From M3007 sp964646615 (lineage in GTDB: Bacteria > Bacteroidota > Bacteroidia > Chitinophagales > Saprospiraceae), in contig CAZYEV010000009.1 in assembly GCA_964646615.1 (NCBI GenBank), positions 46,306 to 110,305 on the forward strand: a stretch of DNA of 64,000 nucleotides, written 5' to 3'. Position numbers and translations under genes: made by a program. Below, piece by piece: positions 54,199 to 63,107 of this stretch. The stretch's first letter is position 1. Every line of letters starts with the position of its first letter. The notes beneath the pieces were generated by a model. It was not told the DNA's origin, searched no databases, and worked only from the letters and a program-made list of their open reading frames with translations.

Positions 54199-56346
54199 TC
54201 AGCGCATCCACTCCCAGGCCGTTCGGTACTCGCCCTGTCGGCTGCAGTAGTCGAGGAAGGCCTGGTAGAAGCGGTTGTTCCCGATGGTGGCGGAGTCGCC
54301 CAGGACGACCAGCATTTTGCGTGCGCGGGTCATGGCGACGTTCATGCGGCGATAGTCTTGTAGAAATCCGATGTCGCCCTTCGAGTTAGAGCGCACCAGG
54401 CTGATGTAGATGATGTCGCGCTCCTGGCCCTGAAAGCCGTCAATGGTGTTGATGGTGATGAGCGGCTCCGGGCGTCCGAAAGGTGTTTGTGCGTCGGGCG
54501 TGCTGGTGCGCTGGGTCAGCAGCGGCATGAGCAGGGCATCTTCCCGGAAGAGCGTCTGCAGTTGAATTACCTGCTCCCGATAGGGCGAGAGAATGCCGAT
54601 GGTGGGCAGGCGTAATAATGCGCCTTCCGCGAGAGCGCCGGTTTCGAGGGCTATTTCCTCCGCCTGGGCAAAGTATTGGAGTATTTGCAGGAGGTGTTCG
54701 CGCAACAGGACTGCTTCGTCGGGGTTGTATCGGCTGAGGTTTCGCGTGGCGCCGTCGGTGGTGCTCAGGCGTTCTTCAAAGCCGCAGCCGGCAGTGTCAA
54801 CAAAGGTGATGGCGCTCCAATCAGCGGATGCTTTCAAGGCATGGGCTTCGGGTAAATAGGCCGACAAGTGCCCGAGCAGCGAACGTCGGGCAGCGCTTTC
54901 GTGGGCGATGAGTGCTCCGCCGTAGAAATACTGGTTGGAAAAATCCATGATGACCTGGTGCATGCGATATTGCACCGTGAGCAGTCGCACGCGGTCGGGC
55001 AGGAGGCTGATGCAGCGCTCGATGAGGGTGATGTTCAGGCCCTTGCGTGCTGCATCTAAGCTTTTTACCGTAGGCGGCAGTTGGAAAGGGTCGCCAGCCA
55101 GCACTACACGGCTGCATTTGGCGATGGGTATCCAGCAGGCGGGCTCCAGAGCCTGGGCGGCTTCGTCAATGACGCAGGTGCGGAAGCGCATTTTTTCGAG
55201 CACCGGGTGTGCAGCGCCTACGAGTGTGCAGACGATGGCCTGGGCCGATGTGAGCGTTTGTTCGACGAGGCGTTCCTCCAAGGTTCTGGCCCAGGCTTCC
55301 AGTTCGCGCGCCTGGCTTTTGAGGTGCTCGCGTTCGCGGCGGTCTTCCGAGCGCAGGCTGCGCTTATAGCGGCGCGCCTGTCGGCGGTATTCAGCAGCCT
55401 GGATTTTGACCCGCTTGATGTGTCGGCTTTCGGGGTGATGGGCCAGTATGCCTTCCAGGGTGTGGCCCAGGATGGCTTCGTCCACGCGGCTGATGTTGCC
55501 GATGCGCACCACGCTCAGGCCGGCCTGCGCCAATCGCTCGGTGAGCAGGTCGGCAGCGGTGTTGCTAGGAGCCGTTACCAACACCGTGCTTTCTCGGCGA
55601 CACAGCAGGCGTATGGCGGCGACGAGCACGGTAGTTTTACCGGTACCGGGTGGGCCGTGCACGACGGCGATGTCGCGATTGTCCAGAATGGCCTTAACGG
55701 CCGCGCGCTGCGAGGGATTGAGCGCTTCCCAGATGGCGCGTTCGGCATCGCCACTGGTTTCCTGCGCAAAGAGCGAGTCGGCGGTTTCGGTGTGTGGCGG
55801 GTTGGCCGGGTTGGAGGCGTGGTTGAGCGAGGCAGTGGAGTGTGGCCAGGTGGCTACCAGATCGCGCAATTCGGCTAAGCGGTCGCCTTTGGCAGCAATG
55901 AGGCGCTGAAGGGCTTGCTCCATTTCGGCATAGCTGCGGTCGTCGAAAAGCATATCCACACCGATGGAGCCGAAAGTCAGCCACTCCGGTACATCGCGCG
56001 CCTGCAGGATGATTTTCATGCGGTTACGCTCCACGTAATGGATGATGCCAGCCTTTTCGGGCTTATCCACATGTGGCTCGCGGGTAAACAGGCTGACGGC
56101 CTGGCCTGCACGCAACTGATGCGGCTCATCGAGATGTGTGGTGCGTTCTACGACGACATAAGCCCTATCGCCCAGGGCAAAACCGGTCTGCACGATGCGC
56201 AGCGGGTACCACGTATAGCCTTGCGCCACGCGCTCTTCCAGCGGCGTAGCACGTACGGTTTGCAGGAAGAGACGGTAGTCCTCTTCCCGTTCTTGCCGAA
56301 GCAATTCCAGCAAGTGGGTGTAATATGCCGTCTTCGGTGGAGGCAT
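54199..56346 (-). CDS. Superfamily 1 helicase, IGHMBP2/UPF1-like
   Basis: This 715-residue protein has an N-terminal beta-rich region of ~200 residues and a UPF1-like SF1 helicase core. Walker A is VHGPPGTGKTT (about 229-239), motif Ia is TAPSNTAADLL, motif II is CVIDEAAQALEP (about 389-400), motif III is GDPFQLPPTV, and the C-terminal motifs are TVQYRMH, TIDGFQGQERDIIYIS and NVAMTRAR. Bacterial members are probably DNA or RNA helicases of unknown role. It lies 23 bases after nusA and 50 before truC on the same strand. Confidence 0.9.
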   Translation of the reverse strand: MPPPKTAYYTHLLELLRQEREEDYRLFLQTVRATPLEERVAQGYTWYPLRIVQTGFALGDRAYVVVERTTHLDEPHQLRAGQAVSLFTREPHVDKPEKAGIIHYVERNRMKIILQARDVPEWLTFGSIGVDMLFDDRSYAEMEQALQRLIAAKGDRLAELRDLVATWPHSTASLNHASNPANPPHTETADSLFAQETSGDAERAIWEALNPSQRAAVKAILDNRDIAVVHGPPGTGKTTVLVAAIRLLCRRESTVLVTAPSNTAADLLTERLAQAGLSVVRIGNISRVDEAILGHTLEGILAHHPESRHIKRVKIQAAEYRRQARRYKRSLRSEDRREREHLKSQARELEAWARTLEERLVEQTLTSAQAIVCTLVGAAHPVLEKMRFRTCVIDEAAQALEPACWIPIAKCSRVVLAGDPFQLPPTVKSLDAARKGLNITLIERCISLLPDRVRLLTVQYRMHQVIMDFSNQYFYGGALIAHESAARRSLLGHLSAYLPEAHALKASADWSAITFVDTAGCGFEERLSTTDGATRNLSRYNPDEAVLLREHLLQILQYFAQAEEIALETGALAEGALLRLPTIGILSPYREQVIQLQTLFREDALLMPLLTQRTSTPDAQTPFGRPEPLITINTIDGFQGQERDIIYISLVRSNSKGDIGFLQDYRRMNVAMTRARKMLVVLGDSATIGNNRFYQAFLDYCSRQGEYRTAWEWMR

Positions 56347-56369
56347 GGCGGTAGTGGCGCTGTCTCGTC

Positions 56370-57617
56370 TTACTCTTCGTTTTCGAATTCGCGGGCCAGA
56401 ATGGCCAGCACTTCTCGAATGGTTTCCTCTTCCAGATCGGTGCGGCGTGCAATTTCTTCCGGCGTCAGTTCGAGCACCTGCCGGGCCGTGTCGCAGCCAA
56501 TGCCTTTGAGCGCCTGGATGATCCAGGGCTCGATCTCGTCGGAGAATTCCTCGAGTTCGACATCGTCTATTTCGTACTCTTGAGCCGTATTGCGGTACAC
56601 ATCAATTTCGTAGCCGGTTAGTTTGGAAGCCAGCTTGATGTTGGAGCCGCCCTTGCCTATGGCCAGGCTTACCTGGTCGGGGTCGAGGTAAACGCTTGCG
56701 CGTTTTTTGACTGTATCTACCTCAGTGCGAGTAACTTTGGCGGGCGTCAGGCTGCGCTGGATGTACAGCTGGATGTTGCTGGTGTAAACAATGATGTCAA
56801 TGTTCTCGTTGCGCAATTCGCGCACAATACCGTGAATGCGGCTACCTTTCATGCCTACGCAGGCGCCTACCGGGTCAATGCGGTCGTCGTGGCTCTCTAC
56901 CGCCACTTTCGCGCGCTCGCCAGGGATGCGCACCACGTTTTTGATTTCAATGATGCCGTCTTCAATCTCTGGCACCTCCGCCTCCATGAGTCGCTGCAAG
57001 AAGAGAGGATCGGTACGGCTAATAATAATATAAGGTGTGTTGTTGCGCATCTCGACCCGACGAATGACGCCGCGCACCAGGTCGCCCTTGCGGTAATAGT
57101 CGCCTTTGATCATCTCCGAGCGCGGCAAAACCAATTCGCGGCCCGTGCTTTCGTCCACGAGAAGCAGCTCGCGCTTGAGTACCTGACTGACTTCGCCGGT
57201 AACCACCTCGCCAATCATCTCCGAGTAGCGGCGGTAGATCTCGTCTTTTTCCAGCTCCAGGATGCGCGACACCAGCGTCTGGCGGGCGGCGGTGATGGCC
57301 CGGCGGCCAAAATCCTCGATGCTGAGCTGCTCGTAGCACTCATCGCCCACATTTAAGTCGGCATCTATCAGCCGCGCTTCCGACTCGCTTATCTGAGTGT
57401 TTTCGTCCGTAACCTCGCCATCGGGTACTACCTGACGCACGCGCCAGATCTCCAGGTCGCCCGTGGAGACGTTGACGATGACGTCGAAGTTCTCATCCGA
57501 CCCGTATTTGCGCCGAATAAGGGTGCGGAAAACGTCTTCCAGCACGCGCACCATCGTAGGGCGGTCTATGTTCTTGACGGTTTTAAATTCGGAAAATACA
57601 CCTACAAAATTTTCCAT
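56370..57617 (-). CDS. nusA: Transcription factor NusA
   Basis: This protein of 415 residues modulates RNA polymerase pausing, termination and antitermination. The N-terminal polymerase-binding domain is followed by an S1 domain (around VTGEVSQVLKRELLLVDES) and two KH domains, with GACVGMKGSRIHGIVREL and SLAIGKGGSNIKLASKLTG. The C-terminal part is short and acidic with a helix-hairpin-like segment and lacks the two AR repeats of E. coli. It follows rimP by 68 bases, the standard order; infB is not next, a helicase is. Confidence 0.95.
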   Translation of the reverse strand: MENFVGVFSEFKTVKNIDRPTMVRVLEDVFRTLIRRKYGSDENFDVIVNVSTGDLEIWRVRQVVPDGEVTDENTQISESEARLIDADLNVGDECYEQLSIEDFGRRAITAARQTLVSRILELEKDEIYRRYSEMIGEVVTGEVSQVLKRELLLVDESTGRELVLPRSEMIKGDYYRKGDLVRGVIRRVEMRNNTPYIIISRTDPLFLQRLMEAEVPEIEDGIIEIKNVVRIPGERAKVAVESHDDRIDPVGACVGMKGSRIHGIVRELRNENIDIIVYTSNIQLYIQRSLTPAKVTRTEVDTVKKRASVYLDPDQVSLAIGKGGSNIKLASKLTGYEIDVYRNTAQEYEIDDVELEEFSDEIEPWIIQALKGIGCDTARQVLELTPEEIARRTDLEEETIREVLAILAREFENEE

Positions 57618-57685
57618 AAAAACGCTTTATTTGTGTATAAATCGGCCTTTTAGCCGGATAAATATAGGGTTTAGTGCCGTTAACT

Positions 57686-58174
57686 TCAAAAAATTATTTT
57701 AACAACAGCGGTAACAATCTGTTCAAAGGGGATGGTGCGTTCTGCGAGGACGCGCACCGATTTATGGCCTTGCTTTTCCTTAGCCTCCTGCTCCAGCACT
57801 AAGTGATTCTCCTCGACGGCCTTCAGCACACCGCGTTGCGAGGTACCGTCTTGCAGTGTTACGAGCAGGTGGCGGCCAATGTTGTTTCGATACTGACGCC
57901 ACAACCGCAGCGGGCGCCCTACGCCGGGACTGCTGACTTCGAGGACGTACTTATCGCCCAGCCAACCGTTAGCGTCTAAGTGTGCTTCTAAGTGCCGGCT
58001 GATAATCTTGCACTTATCAAAGTTGATGCCCGAGTCGCTGTCCACAAAAACACACAGCTTGTTGCGCGGCTGCAGGCTGATTTCCACGGTAAAACAGTCG
58101 GCCAGTCGCTCGTCGGTGGCGAAAAGTTCGGTCAGTAGTTGCTCAATGCGTTCAGTCAGCTCCATAACATTCAT
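57686..58174 (-). CDS. rimP: Ribosome maturation factor RimP
   Basis: This small-subunit assembly factor has about 162 residues. VEISLQPRNKLCVFVDSDSG and the middle YVLEVSSPGVGRPL are the two family signatures. The C-terminal Sm-like domain ends at VVKIIF. ATG 58174 (MNVMELTERI) is chosen; 58165 is equally possible. The leader contains the hairpin at 58200-58222 and a TATCTTTG promoter at 58250. Confidence 0.92.
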   Translation of the reverse strand: MNVMELTERIEQLLTELFATDERLADCFTVEISLQPRNKLCVFVDSDSGINFDKCKIISRHLEAHLDANGWLGDKYVLEVSSPGVGRPLRLWRQYRNNIGRHLLVTLQDGTSQRGVLKAVEENHLVLEQEAKEKQGHKSVRVLAERTIPFEQIVTAVVKIIF

Positions 58175-58199
58175 CGCTTCCCGGAGGGCACATAAACAA

Positions 58200-58222
58200 A
58201 AAGGGAACCCGTGGTTCCCTTT
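58200..58222 (-). promoter_or_regulatory. Terminator-like hairpin in the rimP-nusA leader
   Basis: AAAGGGAACC (58200-58209) and GGTTCCCTTT (58213-58222) form a perfect 10-base-pair stem with a 3-base loop. In the minus direction the stem ends in TTTTTGTTT. It lies between the promoter at 58250 and the rimP start, so it looks like an attenuator. Confidence 0.65.
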
Positions 58223-58249
58223 CGTTGGCCATGCCCCGCAAGGTTGGCG

Positions 58250-58257
58250 CAAAGATA
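58250..58257 (-). promoter_or_regulatory. Promoter of rimP-nusA, -7 element TATCTTTG
   Basis: TATCTTTG matches TAnnTTTG and is preceded at 19 bases by TTTCG, close to the -33 TTTG. This is the best two-box promoter in the window. Confidence 0.65.
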
Positions 58258-58395
58258 CGGCGCGGGCTTTTATTAACGAAAAAAACCTTTTAGCCGGAGG
58301 CGCTCATGGCAAGGCACTTCCTATCACGAGGGAGCCGGGGGGATATCGCGAGGTGCTGTGCTGCTTTGAGCCATCGCCTTTTGGCTCCGATCTGT

Positions 58396-58403
58396 TACTT
58401 TTG
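58396..58403 (+). promoter_or_regulatory. -7 element TACTTTTG of the amidase gene
   Basis: TACTTTTG lies only 6 bases before the ATG at 58410, so the mRNA would be leaderless or nearly so. Whether it is used is uncertain. Confidence 0.4.
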
Positions 58404-58409
58404 CCCCCT

Positions 58410-59285
58410 ATGAAAGCAGGCATTGTTCAGCAGTCGTGTGGCCCCGACAAACAGGCCAACGTCCGAAAGTCGCTCGAAGGTATTGCCGAATGCGCTCGCC
58501 AGGGTGCTCACTTAGTGGTTTTGCAGGAGTTGCATTGCGGCATCTATTTTTGTCAGGCCGAAGACCCGGCCATGTTTGACCTGGCTGAGCCGATCCCGGG
58601 TCGAGACACGGAAGTATTTTCGGAGGCGGCGCGTCGGCATGGCGTGGTACTGGTGAGTTCGCTTTTTGAAAAGCGCGCGCCTGGCCTTTACCACAACACG
58701 GCGGTGGTATTCGAGCGGGATGGCGCCATTGCCGGCAAATACCGCAAGATGCACATTCCCGATGATCCGGCCTATTACGAAAAGTTCTATTTCACGCCTG
58801 GAGATCTGGGTTTTGAACCGATTGCCACTTCGGTAGGCAAGCTGGGCGTTCTGGTTTGTTGGGACCAGTGGTACCCCGAAGCTGCGCGTCTGATGGCCCT
58901 GGCTGGGGCTGAGGTGCTCATTTATCCAACGGCGATAGGGTGGGAGAGTACGGACCCGGAGGCCGAAAAGGCGCGCCAGCACGATGCCTGGTTTACGGTG
59001 CAACGCGGCCACGCTGTGGCTAATGGCTTGCCGGTCATTACGGTCAACCGCGTCGGCCACGAGCCGGACTGGACGGGCGTTACCGGCGGCATCCAGTTCT
59101 GGGGCCAGAGCTTTGTGGCGGGGCCGCAGGGCGAAGTCCTTTACCAGGCCAGCGCTGACCGCGAGGAGGTGGCCGTAGTGGAACTGGACCTGAGCCGCAC
59201 CGAAACCGTGCGCCGCATGTGGCCCTTCCTGCGCGACCGCCGCATTGACTTTTACCAGGACCTGACACGCCGCTACCGGGACTGA
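58410..59285 (+). CDS. aguB: N-carbamoylputrescine amidase
   Basis: This nitrilase-superfamily enzyme (291 residues) hydrolyses N-carbamoylputrescine to putrescine, CO2 and ammonia. The catalytic triad is Glu40 in VVLQELHCG, Lys113 in GKYRKMHIPDD and Cys150 in VLVCWDQWYPEAARL. The segment FYFTPGDLGF and the end RRIDFYQDLTRRYRD are typical of AguB. The partner agmatine deiminase is not in the window. A hairpin follows at 59292-59319. Confidence 0.92.
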   Translation: MKAGIVQQSCGPDKQANVRKSLEGIAECARQGAHLVVLQELHCGIYFCQAEDPAMFDLAEPIPGRDTEVFSEAARRHGVVLVSSLFEKRAPGLYHNTAVVFERDGAIAGKYRKMHIPDDPAYYEKFYFTPGDLGFEPIATSVGKLGVLVCWDQWYPEAARLMALAGAEVLIYPTAIGWESTDPEAEKARQHDAWFTVQRGHAVANGLPVITVNRVGHEPDWTGVTGGIQFWGQSFVAGPQGEVLYQASADREEVAVVELDLSRTETVRRMWPFLRDRRIDFYQDLTRRYRD

Positions 59286-59291
59286 AAAGCA

Positions 59292-59319
59292 AAAGGCGCC
59301 CCCATTGCGGCGCGCCTTT
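59292..59319 (+). terminator. Hairpin after the amidase gene
   Basis: AAAGGCGC (59292-59299) pairs with GCGCCTTT (59312-59319) across a 12-base loop. Only three T end the right arm, so termination may be moderate. It is 7 bases after the stop. Confidence 0.55.
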
Positions 59320-59459
59320 CCGATAAAACCAACTAAAAAACCTACTTTCTGCTTGTTGTTGCCCTTTTAACGAGTATCCTGGCCAATCCGCTGCCTGCGA
59401 CGTGAGCGACTCTTCCATTTTTTCCTGACCCGACTACGACAAAAAAGCAACCTGACGCC

Positions 59460-60200
59460 ATGAGCCCATCCCGCGAGCAACGTATCCGCGAAGTCATCCG
59501 GCGCAGCCAGCCCGACCTGACGGTGGTGCTCGAAAACGTGCACGACCCGCTCAACATCAGCGCGGTCATGCGTTCGTGCGATGCCGTAGGCGTGCGCGAA
59601 ATCTTCGTCGTCTATACCGAGCGCTTCCTCCAGCAGCGCCACCTGAAACTGGGCAAAAAAACCTCCGGCGGCGCCTTTAAATGGATTGACGTCTATGTCT
59701 TTGAAGATTTGGAAGAATGCTTCCGCCGCGTTCGCGAACGCTACGGACGCATCCTGACTACCCACCTGGGTGAGAAAAGCACCTCCCTGTACGACCTCGA
59801 CCTGACGCAGCCGACAGCCTTAGTCTTCGGCAACGAAGACGACGGCCTCTCTCCTGAAGCCCTCACGCTGGCCGATGGAAACTTCGTTATCCCACACGAA
59901 GGCTTCACCGAAAGCCTCAACATCTCCGTCGCCTGTGCTGTCAGCCTCTTTGAAGCGCGCCGACAACGCGCCCTGGCCGGTTACTACTCCGATAAGCCGC
60001 CCCTGACCCCACAACAGCAGGAGCAACTCTTCCAACGCTGGAAAAACATGCTCACCGGCAAAGCCTGGCCGCGCCGGCACGCCATCCCCGTCAGCAAAGA
60101 TGCGCCACCTCTGTTGCCCGTTTACCTCCAACGCGAGGAATACATACCCGTCCATAACCCGAAATCTCCAAACACTCCGCTGACAAAATTCGATCTATGA
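59460..60200 (+). CDS. TrmH/SpoU-family RNA 2'-O-methyltransferase
   Basis: This knotted SPOUT methyltransferase has 246 residues. VLENVHDPLNISAVMRSCDA (motif 1), ALVFGNEDDGLS (motif 2) and NISVACAVSLFEARRQ (motif 3) are complete. It resembles TrmH (tRNA Gm18), including a C-terminal extension, but other rRNA or tRNA sites cannot be excluded. Its stop TGA overlaps the next ATG (ATGA at 60197-60200), so it is coupled to the GT2 gene. Confidence 0.88.
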   Translation: MSPSREQRIREVIRRSQPDLTVVLENVHDPLNISAVMRSCDAVGVREIFVVYTERFLQQRHLKLGKKTSGGAFKWIDVYVFEDLEECFRRVRERYGRILTTHLGEKSTSLYDLDLTQPTALVFGNEDDGLSPEALTLADGNFVIPHEGFTESLNISVACAVSLFEARRQRALAGYYSDKPPLTPQQQEQLFQRWKNMLTGKAWPRRHAIPVSKDAPPLLPVYLQREEYIPVHNPKSPNTPLTKFDL

Positions 60201-61150
60201 ACCTATCCTTAGTGATCCCCCTCAAAAACGAAGCGGAAAGCCTTCCCGAACTCGAGGCCTGGATACGCCGCGTCGTCGAGGCGCAAGGCCTTCGCTATGA
60301 AATCATTTTCGTGGACGACGGCAGCACCGACGACTCCTGGGCCGTCATCGAGTCTCTGCGCGCCGCCAATGCGAACATTAGGGCCATCAAGTTCCGGCGC
60401 AACTACGGCAAATCGGCGGCCCTGCACGTGGGCTTCCAGGCCGCTCAGGGGCAGGTCGTCATCACCCTCGACGCCGACCTGCAAGACAGCCCGGACGAAA
60501 TACCCGAACTCTATCGAATGATCACTGAAGAAGGCTACGACTTAGTCAGCGGATGGAAGAAAAAACGCCACGACCCCTTAGAAAAGCGCCTGCCCAGCAA
60601 ACTGTTCAACGCCGTAGCTCGATGGATGAGCGGTATCCCGCTGCACGACTTCAACTGCGGCCTCAAAGCCTACCGCCAATCGGTCGTGAAAGCCATCGAG
60701 GTCTATGGCGAAATGCACCGCTGGATACCCGTGCTGGCCAAATGGGCCGGCTTCCGGCGCATCGGCGAAAAGGTGGTCGAACACCGCGCTCGCCGATACG
60801 GACACAGCAAATTCGGCTGGGAGCGCTACATCAACGGCTTCTTAGACCTGCTGTCGGTCTATTTCGTGGGCAAGTTCGGCAAACGCCCCATGCACTTCTT
60901 CGGCACCCTCGGCGTGCTGTCGTTCCTCATCGGCTTCGTCTTCCTGGCCTATCTAAGCTGGGCCAAATTAGTGTACAAAGCCTACGGCATCGCCGACCGA
61001 CCGCTGTTCTTCTTCGGCATCCTGGCCCTCATCGTAGGCACCCAACTGTTCCTCACCGGCTTCCTGGCCGAAATCATCAACCGAAACTCGCCTACACGCA
61101 ATGAGTATCTGATTGAAAAAGATTTACCGCCGGGGAGCGAAGATTTGTAA
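60197..61150 (+). CDS. GT2 glycosyltransferase, polyprenyl-phosphate type
   Basis: This 317-residue glycosyltransferase resembles the DPM1/DPG-synthase group, which charges polyprenyl phosphate with a sugar. The nucleotide site is FVDDGSTDDSW (39-49), the metal site is LDADLQDSPDE (about 92-102), and the C-terminal third has two membrane helices (about 233-255 and 270-295). PLHDFNCGLKAYR is the acceptor-site signature. It could supply the donor lipid for a GT39-type enzyme such as the one at 232-1920, but that link is only functional inference. The IS630-type element begins right after its stop. Confidence 0.9.
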   Translation: MNLSLVIPLKNEAESLPELEAWIRRVVEAQGLRYEIIFVDDGSTDDSWAVIESLRAANANIRAIKFRRNYGKSAALHVGFQAAQGQVVITLDADLQDSPDEIPELYRMITEEGYDLVSGWKKKRHDPLEKRLPSKLFNAVARWMSGIPLHDFNCGLKAYRQSVVKAIEVYGEMHRWIPVLAKWAGFRRIGEKVVEHRARRYGHSKFGWERYINGFLDLLSVYFVGKFGKRPMHFFGTLGVLSFLIGFVFLAYLSWAKLVYKAYGIADRPLFFFGILALIVGTQLFLTGFLAEIINRNSPTRNEYLIEKDLPPGSEDL

Positions 61151-61166
61151 TATAGCCCCGTGCATT
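61151..61166 (+). repeat. Left terminal inverted repeat of the IS
   Basis: TATAGCCCCGTGCATT, including the TA target copy. It matches the complement of the right end with one mismatch in 16. Confidence 0.8.
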
Positions 61167-61167
61167 A

Positions 61168-62184
61168 TTAAAGGAACGCGACTGATTCTTTTTTAAAGAA
61201 GGATTGAATGAGTTCTTCCTCATCGGCGATTTCGTGAAAGGCTTTTTCCAAGGCAGTTTGCAAGTCATCCAAATTTAGGAAAATCAGGTTTTTGAGTTTA
61301 TGGCACTTCAAATATCCCCACAACAATTCCGCGGCATTCAACGCTGGGCTATAGGGCGGAAGGGCTTCCAGGTGCAGGCTACTTGGGTTGCGCTGTAAAA
61401 AGTCCTTCACGGGTTGCCCTCGATGAATGGATGCCCCGTCCCATACGATAAGGAATTGGTGGTTGGGCAATCCTTCCTTTTGCAGCCAATCAAAATACTC
61501 TGCCAAGTCCACTGCCTTAAACGGACGACGCTGGATTTGCCAGCACAAGTCTCCTTGAGTAGAAATCATGGCAAAGATGCTCAGATGCTCGCGACTCTTA
61601 TGCTCTTTCAGTACGGGTGTTTGTCCTTTTGGCGCCCAGGTTTTGGCACAAAAGGGCACTAAAGAAACGGCACATTCATCCGCATGAAACAATAAGCGAC
61701 CATCCTGTTCACTTTTTTTTATACGGTCTATGTCCTGGTCATACCACTTTTTTACTTTTTCCTCCGAGCGCTGGCGAGCCTGTCGGGTGGGCCGCTGTAA
61801 AGACCAGCCGGCCTTCTTGAGCAGCCGACCGATATGAGCAGGGTCAAAGTGAACGTTAAAAAATCGCTCTATGAGTACACCTACACGCTTGCGTGTCCAT
61901 ACTTCTCCTTCAAACCCATGGGCTGCGCAGCCTTTGTTGAGTTCGACAACCAAACGCTCCAAGTCCTCGAGGCTTAGTTTACTGGGTTTGCCTCCCCTGC
62001 GACGACTGCGATACCAATCGGGATTGTTCGGATCGTACCGATGCAACCATCGGTGTAAGGTGGACTTAGGCACACCCAAACTTTCCGTAATACTCCGCTG
62101 GCTCCAGCCAGCTTGGTGTAACTCCACAGCCCGAACCCGCAACCCTTCATATGAACAAGAACCTAATCGTGTCTTCATACCCAT
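61168..62184 (-). CDS. IS630-family transposase
   Basis: This transposase of about 338 residues has an N-terminal helix-turn-helix region (VRAVELHQAGWSQRSITES and GVPKSTLHRWLHRY) and a DDE domain. The three acidic residues are in LLFHADECAVS, FLIVWDGASIHRG and ALNAAELLWGYLK. LPPYSPALNAAE is the family hallmark. ATG 62184 or 62178 are both possible starts. The frame is open upstream through the IS end into the truncated neighbour, but the transposase itself appears complete. Confidence 0.88.
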   Translation of the reverse strand: MGMKTRLGSCSYEGLRVRAVELHQAGWSQRSITESLGVPKSTLHRWLHRYDPNNPDWYRSRRRGGKPSKLSLEDLERLVVELNKGCAAHGFEGEVWTRKRVGVLIERFFNVHFDPAHIGRLLKKAGWSLQRPTRQARQRSEEKVKKWYDQDIDRIKKSEQDGRLLFHADECAVSLVPFCAKTWAPKGQTPVLKEHKSREHLSIFAMISTQGDLCWQIQRRPFKAVDLAEYFDWLQKEGLPNHQFLIVWDGASIHRGQPVKDFLQRNPSSLHLEALPPYSPALNAAELLWGYLKCHKLKNLIFLNLDDLQTALEKAFHEIADEEELIQSFFKKESVAFL

Positions 62185-62226
62185 GAAATTTGAGCAAAGA
62201 TACAAATCGCCTCGCAGTACCAAAAA

Positions 62227-62242
62227 AATGCACGGGTCTATA
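62227..62242 (-). repeat. Right terminal inverted repeat of the IS
   Basis: On the minus strand it reads TATAGACCCGTGCATT, differing from the left end at one position. Confidence 0.8.
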
Positions 62243-63102
62243 ATATCCGTTGAAAGGTTGTACCTTAGAAGCTCGACTCCAAAAATGGTACAAATGGTGA
62301 ACTCAAATTCTTCATTTCCCGGCTCTTCTGATTGCCTGATATTTACAAACAATATGTCGGAGGCTGGATTTGGAAATATTCTGAAACCAATAACATTTCC
62401 TTCCGTAGTTTCTGTCAGCTTGTTTTCTGAAATTGACCTGCTCCCTCCATCCCATTCATCGGTGAGTCTGTTCTTATAATATACCCAGGTAATTTTTCCG
62501 ATGGAGTTAAATTTGAAGATAAAGTCGGCATCGGATAAAATTTCATTTTGACTGTCAATTAAGTAAGGGCTTGAGCCTGTTGAGAGAATTTGATTAGAAA
62601 CAGTACCAATAGTTACCATGATAGAAGCAAAAGTGAGGTCAGAGATTGTTGAAGGGGAAAGTATATCATAGCTAAAATCATTGGCATCCGTATTTGCTCC
62701 ATCAGGATTCCCTGTACCCAATGCAAAAACATCCTTGTCTGGCCAGGGTGCAGGTTCTGCAAAGCAGATGACAGAACCCCATGTGGAAATTGTGCACTTT
62801 TTCACCATCATGCATTTGGTTGCAACACATCCCGAACTGTTGGCAACGGAAATGCAATATTCACCTTTCAAAGTAATCGGGAAAGTGTGGTAGTTAGTGG
62901 GTATGTTTATTGTTGTATTCGTACCTGGTCCAATAATAGTAATAGAAAATGGAGGAGCGTAGAAGCTATTGACAATTACTCCAATACTACCAGGCGTGGA
63001 GCCGAGAATGTGGGTAATGGAGAAATCGACATCAGCTGAAAAAGCAGTACTAGTATGCAGACTTGCAAACAAAAAACTTAAGAAAAAGATTATATTTTTC
63101 AT
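62241..63102 (-). pseudogene. T9SS-sorted secreted protein, C-terminus lost at the IS
   Basis: The gene starts at ATG 63102 with a signal peptide (MKNIIFFLSFLFASLHTSTA). A cysteine-bearing beta-rich region follows, with GEYCISVANSSGCVATKCMM, resembling immunoglobulin/PKD-like repeats. The T9SS domain opens with GFRIFPNPASDILFVNIRQ but breaks off at the IS after about 45 residues, where some 30 more are expected. The lost end is not on the far side of the IS, because there the GT2 gene of the other strand ends. The sequence is AT-rich compared with the rest of the window. A read-through would fuse it to the transposase. Confidence 0.75.
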
Positions 63103-63107
63103 CGGAT

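Larger units (their letters stand above)
61151..62242 (-). mobile_element. IS630-type insertion sequence
   Basis: The element of about 1.09 kb is bounded by imperfect terminal inverted repeats and a TA dinucleotide on each side, as expected of IS630/Tc1-mariner elements that target TA. It holds one transposase gene on the minus strand. The left end lies immediately after the GT2 stop codon and the right end interrupts a T9SS protein gene. The DNA on its two sides differs markedly in base composition. Confidence 0.85.
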
